Shown here in pieces: positions 1-9,676 of a stretch of 64,000 bases of DNA. The stretch lies in the NCBI GenBank assembly GCA_020746835.1, contig JAGPNK010000003.1:868001-932000 (forward strand). The letters run 5' to 3'. The stretch comes from Stachybotrys elegans (Eukaryota; Ascomycota; Sordariomycetes; Hypocreales; Stachybotryaceae). Made by a program: the position numbers and the translations under genes. The first letter of the stretch is position 1. Each line of letters opens with the position of its first letter. The notes under the pieces are model-generated. The model was not told where the DNA came from and ran no database searches. It saw only the letters and a list, made by a program, of their open reading frames with translations.

Positions 1-324
1 CAGGTCCTGAAGGGCCTTTTCGTCGTCCGGGTAGATGTGCACGCCCGAGTCCCTGCGGACAACGTTGGGTTGTTTAGAGAGCGGGGACTGGTTGCGCGGG
101 CGGACGGCAGTGTTGGTCAAGGTTGGGCGGACATTCTGCTCGTAGTCCTCCTCGCTGGGCGTCTCGGAGCCTGCTGTGCGGGCGCCGTTGGAGTCGATGC
201 CGGCGATGCGGAGGGCTTCGCCGAGAGACCGGGGTCTCGGTGCAGTAGCGCTGCTGCTGGGGGCCGGAGCGGCAGCGTTGCCGTCTGGCAGGTCGCCTGG
301 GGTTTCGAGAGCAGGGGCCTTCAT
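1..324 (-). CDS. N-terminal part of an unidentified protein, cut by the window edge
   Basis: An open frame runs on the minus strand from an ATG at 324 to the left edge without a stop (108 codons). The product begins MKAPALETPGDLPDG and continues as a polar segment rich in Ala, Pro, Ser and Thr, with SETPSEEDYEQ and RRDSGVHIYPDDEKAL further on. This looks like a disordered N-terminal tail rather than a folded domain. No signal peptide or membrane segment is visible in this part. I prefer this frame over overlapping arginine-rich frames because its residue composition and codon use look natural. I do not recognise the family; the informative part lies outside the window. Confidence 0.6.
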   Translation of the reverse strand, partial: MKAPALETPGDLPDGNAAAPAPSSSATAPRPRSLGEALRIAGIDSNGARTAGSETPSEEDYEQNVRPTLTNTAVRPRNQSPLSKQPNVVRRDSGVHIYPDDEKALQDL

Positions 325-1625
325 GGCTGGGGGAAATGGGAGGGAGCAAAAGAAGTGCACGAATTGATTCTGCGAAGAAGGTAACCAGCCCGGAAGAGAA
401 GTCGATGGTGAACTGGTGATATTTATTACGAGTTGCACACGGCTAGGACGGATGTCAGGGCTCGGCGCTGTGGCGGACGACAGCGGCGTATCCCACGCAC
501 GCAAAAGCTATTCCGGGATGACGTCGGCGGAGAAAAGGCTGCGGATGCTCGATGGGCGGACAAGCAGGGTTGTGGATTTGATGCTGCCAGTATTGCCGCC
601 TGCGAGGATCCATCCGTAGACATGTGAGCAATAACAAGCGCATGCTAGACGGGCGGTCCATCCATCTTATACCGTAAAGTAGAGTAGGCCTGCCTGCTGA
701 GTGGCTGCTTTGCATTCCGGTGTATAAGGTGTGGTGGCGGCTCTGATAGCGATCAGTAGCGCCCCGACGGTGCCGGGCGTGCTAGCCGTTGCCTGTCGGC
801 CGCAACGGGATCAGGTAAGATGCCGAGTGTAAGGCTGTCATGACTGTGATGGATGAATAATTGCATGGTGCTGGTTCCAAAAATAACAATGAGAAACAAC
901 GGGAAACCCTCCAGCGTCTCCTTACCTCCTGTGTCTGTTCCAGGCTTGGCAATGGATACGATAGGCTGTGTTGGTTATGTTGTCATGGATGTGAAGCAAA
1001 TAAATCGCCAAACCGTCATCAACAGCCACTAATGCTAGGTACATAAGAATCCGTAGGTAGGTACTTGCATCGGCAAGGGCTTATCCGCTGGCAATAATTC
1101 GCAACGCCATCCTTTTTCCTCTCTTCTTCTTTTCTTTTTCGCTTTCAGCTGGCCGCTAGCCGCGCAAACAAATTGCAATATTGCCCAAACAAAAAGCAAA
1201 CTCCTGTCAGACGACACGCCGGAGGAGAACTCCCGGGTCCCCCCATGCCGTCCAGCGCTGCGCTTCCCAGACTAGGTCTAGGGTAATCTGCCGGGGAGCA
1301 CCGGGTCCAGCAAAGCGCGATGGGGCTGGGACTTGCCTGCTGGGTGATGCTGGGTGACGTGGTTATGTCAGCAGTGGAGCAAAAAATCTTTGGCCCGTCC
1401 GTCCAGTCCAAGTTGCTGCCATTGGCAAGGTTCCGTGAGCTGTTCAGCTTTTCCACCACCTTCGGTGAAACGAAACCCATTATCAACCTCCCATCACCCT
1501 CCTTGTCTGCCCTGCCTGCTTCTTCTCCCCGACATTGCCTTGTCGCTCTTGCATTCCAGGAACCTTCCCCTCCTTCTCCTCTCACACCCCATCTTCGCAA
1601 TCCCTCCCTGTACACAGAAGCCATC
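325..1625. other. Divergent intergenic region
   Basis: About 1.3 kb separates the leftward partial gene from the SR-protein gene. I see only short arginine-rich shadow frames and a pyrimidine-rich leader from about 1480 to 1620, probably the 5' untranslated region of the rightward gene. No RNA gene or repeat was recognised. Confidence 0.5.
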
Positions 1626-3003
1626 ATGTCTCGCGGCGGCACCACCCTCTACGTGACTGGCTTCAGCCACGGTACCCGCGCCCGCGATCTTGCCTACGAA
1701 TTCGAACGGTATGTCAACTACGCCCAGGCTCACGCTCACGTCTTCGCCTCGCCCTCCTCGTCCTCTCCGCCTCCGCCTCCGCCCCCGTCCTCGTTCTCGT
1801 CCTCGCTCTCGCCCTCGCCCACGTCCTCCCCGTCAATCCTTGCCGTCGCGACGAGATGATATCATGAAACATCACCTAGACAGCTCGATCATGCTCTCGT
1901 GATGCCTCACTACTTTCTCACCGCCCTCGCCCTCGTCCACGTCTCCAATCCTCGTCGCAATCGTCTCGTCTGCGCCCTCGTCGTTGCCGTTGCCGTTGCC
2001 GCCCTACCCTCTCCAATACCCTCCTCCTGCCTCCCCAGCCCCGATCGATGCGCTGCGTCGGCATACTCGCGATGGGTGTTGCTTGAGCCGCTGCCCCTGC
2101 GCATCCAATGCCTAGGGCTCTGCACGAGTGGTTGTGGTCACGTTTTCTCGTGAACTACGACGGAGCATGGTGCGACATGACTTGACTGTTTTCCCTTGTT
2201 GCCTCCCATTCACCTCCATCTACTCACCTCGATTGCTACGAATCTAACCATCGACGCGCGATAGGTACGGCCGTCTTGTCCGTTGCGATATTCCTGCTCC
2301 CCGTTCTACCTCCAGCCGACTGTAAGTAGCGCCGACAAAAAGTTTTCCGTCTGCGGCCCCCAAATCGCTAACCCGTCGCACAGCTTCGCTTTCGTTGAGT
2401 ATGAGGATCGCCGCGACGCCGACGATGCCTACCACGAGATGCACAACAAGCGTATCGGCCGTGACGATATGCTGAAGATTGAGGTATGCTGGTAACACGC
2501 AAATCCGAGGAACTTTGCTGACGTTCCATCAGTGGGCGAGAACCCCTCCTTCGGCCTCGTGGCGATTCGAGTCAGGTCGCGATCGCGATCGCCGTGGCAC
2601 CCGCTCCCCTCGACGTGGACGTTCGCCCTCCCCTCGTCGCAGCACCCGCGAGTACTCTCCTCGCAAGGACGATCGCCGTGACCGTGACCGAGACTACGAT
2701 CGCGATAGCCGCCGTGACCGCGACCGCTCTCGCAGCCCTGATACTCGGTACGTGCCAACGACAATCTTTTAGCCGTCAGTATGGAATGGAAGTGTTGCTA
2801 ACATGACGGACAGCGACCGCGACCGTGACGCCAAGGACGACCGCGATGACCGCGACCGCCGGGAGAATGGCACTAACGGGGATGACCGAAAGGGTTTGTC
2901 AAGATGCCCTGTGCGTATGCAAGAGACAACAGCTGACATTGTAATTACAGCTCTCGACAGCCCTCCTCCCCCCGCTCACGAAGACCTTGATGTTGCCGAG
3001 TAG
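1626..3003 (+). CDS. srp1: SR-type splicing factor with one RRM (Srp1-like)
   Basis: Six exons fit: 1626-1708, 2265-2321, 2384-2483, 2533-2747, 2814-2893 and 2951-3003, giving 195 residues. Residues about 6-80 form one RNA-recognition motif, with RNP2-like TLYVTGF and RNP1-like RLFAFVEYED. The rest is a charged tail of RD, RS and SPRR repeats ending SPPPPAHEDLDVAE. The domain order, the start LYVTGF..TRARDLAYEFE and the WAR/WAK box after the RRM match fission yeast Srp1, a nuclear SR protein in pre-mRNA splicing. The first intron is 556 nt, ten times the usual length here, and rich in CCTCGCCCTCG-type tracts. Its retention would stop translation inside the RRM, so it may be a regulatory intron (inference). 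The symbol is by similarity only. Confidence 0.88.
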
Positions 3004-3641
3004 TGATCAAGGCAACTGGAACGGTCACATGAGGATGCCACCGACGCAGACTCACATCAGGACGGGTTCCTGACAGGGAATACAGGACTCTTTTCTGATT
3101 TCTCACTTAATGCGCAAAAGGTTTCTAGCACCCCATCCCGGCTGGACGCGATTGGACTGGCGGCGTAGATGTGACTTGACATTTCCCCGAGGCAAAGGGG
3201 TCGTTATCCATGTGACCAGTTTGGTCCGGTCCTGTCTGGTTCGGTTCGGTTCGGTATGCCATTTCATTCTCGGTCATTGCTTTGATGGGCTTGTACGCTG
3301 TATGGAATCCTACTCGAGTTAGTATTATATTTGGTCGAATGTTCAAAATAAAGAATGTCTTCACGGTGGACTCTGTACTGTACCTCGTCGTCCCTTGAGT
3401 CTGTCTCCTTGTATAGACCCAGGTGGAAGCAGTAGAGAGCAAATAAATAATAGGGGTAGTGTCTGGTGCTCTAGCAACCAATACAGTTATTATAGAGAAA
3501 CAATAACGAGGCCATCGTCAGGCTGCCCGTACAGGGTAGCCGACTGGCCGGAGGTCTTGTTATACAAATACTTAGTACAGTAGGAAATTCCCTAGGCTTA
3601 GGAGGTCTAAATACACATTCTAACTTATAACCAAACAGTCC
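3004..3641. other. Convergent intergenic region
   Basis: This holds the 3' ends of the SR-protein gene and of the UMP-CMP kinase gene. A short iteration of GGTTCGGTTCGGT lies near 3238. Nothing else was recognised. Confidence 0.5.
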
Positions 3642-4649
3642 TTAAAAGGATGAGCCCAGACGCTCCGCAAGACGCTTCTCAGTGGTCTTGTAGACGCTGT
3701 CGGGAGGGGGCGTGGCATCGACCTTGACGACCTTGCCCTTGGACTCAAAGTAGTCAACGACAGGCATGCTGGTCTCGATAAAGGTGCGGAAGCGCTTGCG
3801 GATACTCTCGGCGTTGTCGTCAGCGCGGCCACTGGTCTTGCCGCGCTCCAACAGACGCTTCTCCATCGTCTCCTCGGGGCAGTCGAAGAAGAGGACGAGC
3901 TTGGCGGGGCAGACCGAGTCCTCAAACTTGTGAGCCTGGTCGAGCTTGCGGGGGAAGCCGTCAATGAGGAAGCGGCCCTTGCTGGAGCCGCTCTTCTGGA
4001 GGGCCTCGGTCATGGCGTTCTCGAGCAGCTGGATCGTCACCTCCATGGGGACGATGAGGCCGTTCTTGATGTAGTCGCGGATCAGGTCGCCAAACTGAGA
4101 GCCGGGGCGCTCCTGCTCGGCGCGCAGGAGGTCGCCGGCAGACAGGTGGATGAAGCCGTGTTCGGAGACGAGCTTGGCGCATTGCGTGCCCTTGCCGGCA
4201 CCGGGGCCGCCCAGGACGAAAAGGACGGTGACATCGTCGGGGGAGAAGGTAGGCACGGGCTTAGCCGGCTGCGAGAGCTGGGGCTGCTGAGACATGCTGT
4301 TGTTGAGTTCTACAATCCACCATCCACAAGTCAGACAAAAAGATCATCATCATCACAGGGGGGATAGACGACTCAAAGTCTATGACGTACCGACGCGCTG
4401 CTTGACGAGGCCTGCGTAGCCCAAGCTGCCGATGCCGATGAGGACGAGGAAGGGCCAGAACTTGATCTGGTTGGAGCTTCGGCGCGGCGGTTCAGACGAG
4501 TAGGCGCGGCGCTGGCGGAGGAGGGATCGAGGGCCGAGGGTGGACAAGGACGGCGTGGTGCGGATGGCGGGCGAGTGTGCGACGGGGCGGGCCAGGCGGC
4601 TGGCAGCACGCAGGCTGAGGGAAGCGAGGCGCGGCGTAAGAGGTGCCAT
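3642..4649 (-). CDS. ura6: UMP-CMP (uridylate) kinase with an N-terminal membrane/mitochondrial extension
   Basis: Two exons, 4391-4649 and 3642-4309, give 308 residues. The second exon carries a complete adenylate-kinase-fold nucleoside monophosphate kinase: P-loop GGPGAGKGTQ (about residue 120), NMP-binding GDLLRAE, and LIDGFPRKLDQ, DDNAESIRKR and the short lid typical of UMP/CMP kinases. It phosphorylates UMP and CMP with ATP in pyrimidine nucleotide synthesis. The first exon adds about 87 residues: an Arg/Ser/Ala-rich presequence (SLSLRAASRLARPVAHS) and one hydrophobic segment, WPFLVLIGIGSLGYAGL. Yeast Ura6 lacks this part. The frame closes exactly across the intron (KQRV-ELNNS-MSQQP). 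The next Met, at 4295, sits just after the acceptor and could start a soluble 217-residue form. An upstream in-frame ATG at 4880 is possible but looks non-coding. Confidence 0.87.
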
Positions 4650-6196
4650 TGTGAATGGGGAGGGGGGCGAAGGGAGGAGGAGCGTGACGTGATGCAGGTT
4701 GCTGCAGGTTGCTGCACGAGTCCCCTTAGCTACACCAAGAAGAAGCACCCCTATTGGTACGAGTATGGAGCTGGATGACTTAGGGTCTGTTTGCATCCGC
4801 CGTAACCTGTCAGTTATAGAAGGACTAGATATAAGCCCCACTCCTTTTAATTCAGCGCTGCTAGGGGTCAAATTAGGCACCTGGAGCCACTGATCCTACA
4901 TGCTGCTTTGCCTTGCGCCGGCTGACATGAAAAAGGCCACTGGAATCTTTGGAAGTACTGCCTGAGGGAAAGAGAACAATACCTACATACATACCTCCTA
5001 GTAGTGTATGCGAACAATGATAGTTGCTCTGCCGCAGAACCAAAGAACAGAGCCAAACAATGGAAGGATTGTCAGATGATATCACCTGGTATTGTTTCTC
5101 TCTACTGTTTGCAACTGCATTTGATTGCCAGGCACTGCGCTTACTGTTTATTTGCTCTGTACTCCTTATACCTCACACTGCAAGCTCTTTTTCTCATCAT
5201 AAAAATCTCAATAGTAGGCGCAGCCATAATTATTAAGCTTTGCTCAATTGGATTTTCTAATTGCTGTCGATTGATCTAATATTGTCTTTATCTGATGATT
5301 TATATCATATACTAGGCGCTACATACAGCCATCCTGCATTAGCCACATATAGCCACTGTGGCGCTCGGCGAATTGATCTTCCACCCCGTTATACATTCTG
5401 GTCACTTACACAGTCGTTTTCTACTGGCGTGGGGCCAGGGGCTCTTAAAGATAAAAATTGGCCAATCATGTCGTCCCTGATGAGGATACTTCTGGGGTGA
5501 GCATATTTACCAGCCAACAAAGGTCACTCTATTTCTTTCTGTTCTACTTCGAGAATCCCGTCCTTGACCGATACGTATATTTCCGCAACATGTAGTCGCA
5601 TAGATTGAACGTAATCACCACTTTGCATACGTCTCATGTTTGTCACTTGTAAGATCTTTCATCAGGATTGTCTTATTTATCATTGTTTTAATTTTTTTTG
5701 CCCGTCTTGTCTTGTTCCCGCTGCCGCACTGCCTCCTGCGCGGTACGAACCTTGCCGTAGCGCTCGGCTACTGGGCCTTGTCGGCACGTTTTCCTAGCCG
5801 GTCCCGATCTTCGACCCTGCTCACCCGCCAACGACAAACCTTGGACGGAGCACTTCCTAGGAAAGCAGCAACCTTCGGCCCACGAGACAACGGCATACCC
5901 CCCGTCGACGTCCCCCTCCAAGGCGGCAGCCGCTCCTTTCCCTCGCTCTGTCTCCGTTCCTCCATCTCCCTTCGAGCCTCGCGGAACCTAAAGCCACGCA
6001 TGCGACCCTGAAAGACCCGCTGTCCTGATCGCCGCCCTCCAGGCCTTCGCCCCTGTCAGCCCGAGCGAATATTTCCCGTTGCGACGATAGATGCTATCAG
6101 GCGAGACCGATCCTCCGAACAGGGCCAGTCAACCGGGGACGGGTTGTCCAGAGTCAATTGACAGTTTGATTGTCGTCCGGTAGCAGTCTGGAAAAC
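4650..6196. other. Divergent intergenic region with an AT-richer stretch
   Basis: About 1.5 kb separates the kinase gene from the mitochondrial carrier gene. The part from about 4880 to 5680 is clearly AT-richer than its surroundings and has only short meaningless frames. From about 5690 to 6150 the sequence becomes CT-rich and is probably the leader and promoter of the carrier gene. No repeat or RNA was identified. Confidence 0.5.
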
Positions 6197-7450
6197 ATGA
6201 GTGCTGTAAGCTCGCTCCCGCCCCCCGTCGCGCAACCCATGGGTCGTCAGTCGTGATACGGCTGCTAACCGGCGTTTTCTCTTCTCTTCCCTTGAATACA
6301 GGCCAAACCAATTGTACAACCACCCGATATGGAGGACACACGAATGGCTCAGCTGCGCGACCAGCTCTCCAAACCCGTCATCGCGGCCTTCTGCGCCGGC
6401 GGCGTGGCTGGTGCCGTCTCGCGAACCGTCGTCTCCCCGCTCGAGCGCCTCAAGATCCTCATGCAGATACAGAGCGCCGGCCGCGATGCTTATAAGTTGT
6501 CTGTTGGCCAGGCCCTGGCCAAGATGTGGAGGGAAGAGGGCTGGAGGGGCTTCATGCGCGGAAACGGCACCAACTGCATCCGCATCGTGCCCTACTCGGC
6601 CGTTCAGTTCAGCAGTTACAACTTTTACAAGAGAGTATGCGCCCCCGAAAGTCTCATCGAGTCTAAAGCATGGCTAATCGGTGTCCAGAGCATATTCGAA
6701 CAATACACCGGCGCTGAGCTAACGCCCATGACGCGGCTCGTCTGCGGCGGTCTTGCCGGTGTCACATCCGTGTTCCTTACATACCCCCTGGACATTGTAC
6801 GGACGCGCCTGTCGATCCAATCCGCCAGTTTTGCAGAGCTTGGAGATAGACCGAAAGAACTCCCTGGCATGTGGGCGACCCTTGTCCGTATGTACAAGAC
6901 CGAGGGTGGCGTCAGTGCGCTATACCGAGGAATCGTCCCTACTGTTGCCGGCGTGGCGCCCTACGTAAGTGGCTCCGGGTCAGAAATATGCCATGGCCGG
7001 TGAACTGACGAAAATAGGTCGGACTGAACTTCATGGTGTATGAATCGGTCCGTCAATATCTGACGCGGGAGGGCGAGAAGAACCCTGGACCCATGAGGAA
7101 ACTGCTTGCCGGTGCCATCTCTGGTGCTGTTGCGCAGACGTGTACATACCCATTGTGAGTCTCATCATCATGGATTCTCCTCGGTCCTGACACTGACATT
7201 CATGGTTAGCGACGTCTTGCGACGACGATTCCAGATCAACACCATGTCTGGCATGGGCTACCAGTACAAGGGAATATTCGACGCCGTCCGTGTCATTGTC
7301 GGCCAAGAAGGCATCCGAGGCCTGTACAAGGGCATTGTCCCTAACCTGCTCAAGGTGGCACCCAGCATGGCCTCGAGCTGGCTGAGCTTTGAGCTTACCC
7401 GCGACTTCCTCCTCAACCTAAACCCCGACGCTAAGCCTGACTCCTTCTGA
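6197..7450 (+). CDS. Mitochondrial carrier, YPR011C-like (adenylyl-sulfate/PAPS type)
   Basis: Five exons fit: 6197-6205, 6302-6634, 6689-6964, 7018-7154 and 7210-7450, giving 331 residues. The first coding exon is only nine bases (Met-Ser-Ala). Three tandem carrier repeats are visible, each with the P-x-[DE]-x-x-[KR] signature: SPLERLK, YPLDIVRTR and YPFDVLRRR. Each is followed by a GxxGLYRG or GLYKG type motif. The protein is a six-helix inner-membrane transporter. Phrases such as GAVSRTVVSP, RGNGTNCIRI and PYSAVQFSSYNFYK resemble yeast Ypr011c, which carries adenosine 5'-phosphosulfate and PAPS, and also the SLC25A42/Leu5 CoA-carrier group, so the substrate is inferred. The intron at 6635-6688 is a multiple of three; I removed it because donor, branch and acceptor are good and the segment interrupts a conserved helix. 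Confidence 0.88.
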
Positions 7451-8391
7451 AGACCGCGGCAGTCCTCAAGACACCATGTACCAACGGCAACCTAACATTG
7501 ATATCAACCCTCCAGGGACGCTGCATTATCCTTACCTCCAATATTACAATCAACCCCATCTTCTTTTTATCTTGCGTTCCCTTTGTTCTCTGTGTATCAC
7601 TCGCATCGGCATTGGGTGGTTGGTTATTAGAAAAAGCAGAGGGGTGCTTCCTGAGACTTGGCCTACCAAACGCCAGGCCGTGTCGTCTTCCCCGTAATGG
7701 ATGATGCAGATATAAAATGGGGAGGGATTCTGGGCTGGCATCATGCCCACTTACAATCACAGACAGGAAGGCTCCGAGGAAGCCGAATGATAGACGAGAG
7801 AGATACGGCGAGCGGCTGGGCCGGACTATGTTGAAGCTCGAACCTTGTTACTCTTGGGCGGACAGGCCCATAGCAGATAGTACTGTGAGATACTCTCATG
7901 AGAATACAGTTGTACCAAGTGCGGTTGGTCGTTTACTTCGAATGCTGTATGAAGATTATTACGATAACAGCTCTTCCTGTCATTCATCTCGTCTGGGTTA
8001 TACAGTAAGACCATGTCATGACCAAACCCATATCGCGTCGAGGCGCACTGCCATCAGTCTTGTATCGCTTTTGCTGCTCTGCCTTCGCTGAGAAGCATTG
8101 ATAACGCCGATAAGAATCCTCCCCAGTTTCTAGCGGCTCCAGTAAAGAATCGCTGAGTCAGCCTCCAGCATTTCCACACTTCTCCACCTTTGAGTGGATT
8201 TCTTTATTCTGCCCTAATTGCCCACATTGACCGCCTTTTTGTGCTCGCACGCTCCACCAACCACGAGTGGCGCGGCTACCAAAGCCCTAGGAATTTTCTC
8301 GAGATCAGTTTTCTCGGCCTCCCCAGTCGACAACCACCAACCCGACCATCACCAACCATCGCCCAACGAATTCCGAGCGACCACCGCCGCC
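7451..8391. other. Intergenic region before the eL18 gene
   Basis: This 940-bp stretch holds the 3' end of the carrier gene and the promoter and leader of eL18. Pyrimidine-rich runs precede the eL18 start (about 8150-8390), as is common for fungal ribosomal protein genes. No other gene was recognised. Confidence 0.5.
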
Positions 8392-9422
8392 ATGGGTACG
8401 TGAAAAGCCCAGCCTGCTGTGTGCGAGTGGGAAGATTGCAACACGGTAGATGGAAACGCGGCACCTTCTCTCGTCGATCCTCGTCGTCCTCTCGCTGCGA
8501 TTTCTCGAAAGAGTGCAGAGAGAAATTTGGACGAGGGGGAGAGAGAGATGGTGTGTGTGGCATCCATCGCCGTGTTGCAAACTTCCTGCGGCCTAGGCGA
8601 TTCGTTCTCGGCCTCGCCCTTTTGCTCTGAGATATGACAAAAGGGCGTCTGCCATGAGACGAATACCCTACTTGAGCATGCCTGAATTAGTGGCTGACGA
8701 TGAGCTTTCACCCTGTAGGTATCGATCTCGACCGCCACCACGTTAAGGCCACCCACCGCCAGGCCCCCAAGAGCGACAATGTCTACCTCAAGCTCCTGGT
8801 GAAGCTCTACCGCTTCCTGGCTCGTACGTTGCTCCCTCCCCGAAAGCCCATCTCAATGGTGCGAGTTGGCAAATTTCTGACACGATATTTTTTCTTCGAT
8901 ATGTGTAGGCCGCACTGAGTCTTCCTTCAACAAGGTCGTCCTGCGACGCCTGTTCATGTCGAAGATCAACCGACCCCCCGTGTCGCTGTCCCGCATCGTG
9001 GCCAACACCGTCGAGGACGAGAAGCGCACCGTCGTCATTGTCGGCACCGTCACCGACGACAACCGTCTGCTTGTCTTCCCCAAGCTGACCGTCGCTGCCC
9101 TGCGATTCACCGCCACCGCCCGTGCCCGCATTGTTGCCGCCGGCGGCGAGGCCATCACCCTCGATCAGCTTGCCCTGCGTGCCCCCACCGGCAGCAACAC
9201 CCTGATCCTCCGTGGCCCCAAGAACGCCCGTGAGGCCGTCAAGCACTTCGGCTTCGGTCCCCACAAGCACAAGGTACGTCGGGATCCTCCCCCTCAGCTT
9301 CCCTCTATTCTTGGCGCGCCAGCATCTAACGTGTCTACCTGCAGAAACCCTACGTCGAGTCCAAGGGCCGCAAGTTCGAGCGTGCCCGTGGTCGCAGAAG
9401 GTCTCGTGGTTTCAAGGTCTAA
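8392..9422 (+). CDS. rpl18: 60S ribosomal protein eL18
   Basis: Four exons (8392-8395, 8719-8823, 8909-9273, 9345-9422) give 183 residues, the usual length for eukaryotic eL18. The protein begins [15 protein letters not shown] and ends [10 protein letters not shown]. Typical eL18 blocks are [43 protein letters not shown] and [18 protein letters not shown]. It is a structural protein of the large cytosolic ribosomal subunit. The first coding exon is only four bases (ATG plus G), followed by a 323-nt intron that contains a strong inverted repeat, listed separately. Codon use is strongly biased to C-ending codons, as expected for a highly expressed gene. Confidence 0.97.
8436..8580 (+). repeat. 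Inverted repeat (long stem) inside eL18 intron 1
   Basis: TTGCAACACGG at 8436-8446 is perfectly complementary to CCGTGTTGCAA at 8570-8580. After a small bulge, GATGG at 8449-8453 pairs with CCATC at 8564-8568. This gives about 16 base pairs closing a loop of about 110 nt inside the intron. The feature is read directly from the sequence; any regulatory role is inference. Confidence 0.6.
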
Positions 9423-9676
9423 GGTGCTGGAATGTGTTTATGAGCGGTCTGCCACGGTTGTTACGGTCACGGATTGGGCAATTGATACCTGCCTGCTACT
9501 TTGCGGGATAGGTCTTGCATGGGACTGGCGTGACAGGGAATCAAAAAAATTTCTTCATGACTTCTGGCAAATGATCAACGGACCGAGCACAACCCAACGC
9601 TTTCCCATCTGTGACTTGTCCCTCACTCCCCCACCCGTGAACACATGAAGGAAACCAATACAATAGATTACAAAAA

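Noticed and set aside
1320..1859. A 179-residue frame overlapping the SR-protein start
   Set aside because: It reads through the 5' leader and into intron 1; only the part from 1626 is coding.
4650..4880. N-terminal extension of the UMP-CMP kinase to an ATG at 4880
   Set aside because: The added residues look like random translation of a promoter, while the ATG at 4649 begins a typical presequence.
5640..6011. A 123-residue frame upstream of the mitochondrial carrier
   Set aside because: It is low-complexity Ser/Arg/Pro translation of a CT-rich leader with no domain features.
8396..8718. A snoRNA in eL18 intron 1
   Set aside because: There is a long stem, but no C box, and no D box at the right place inside it; I report only the stem.
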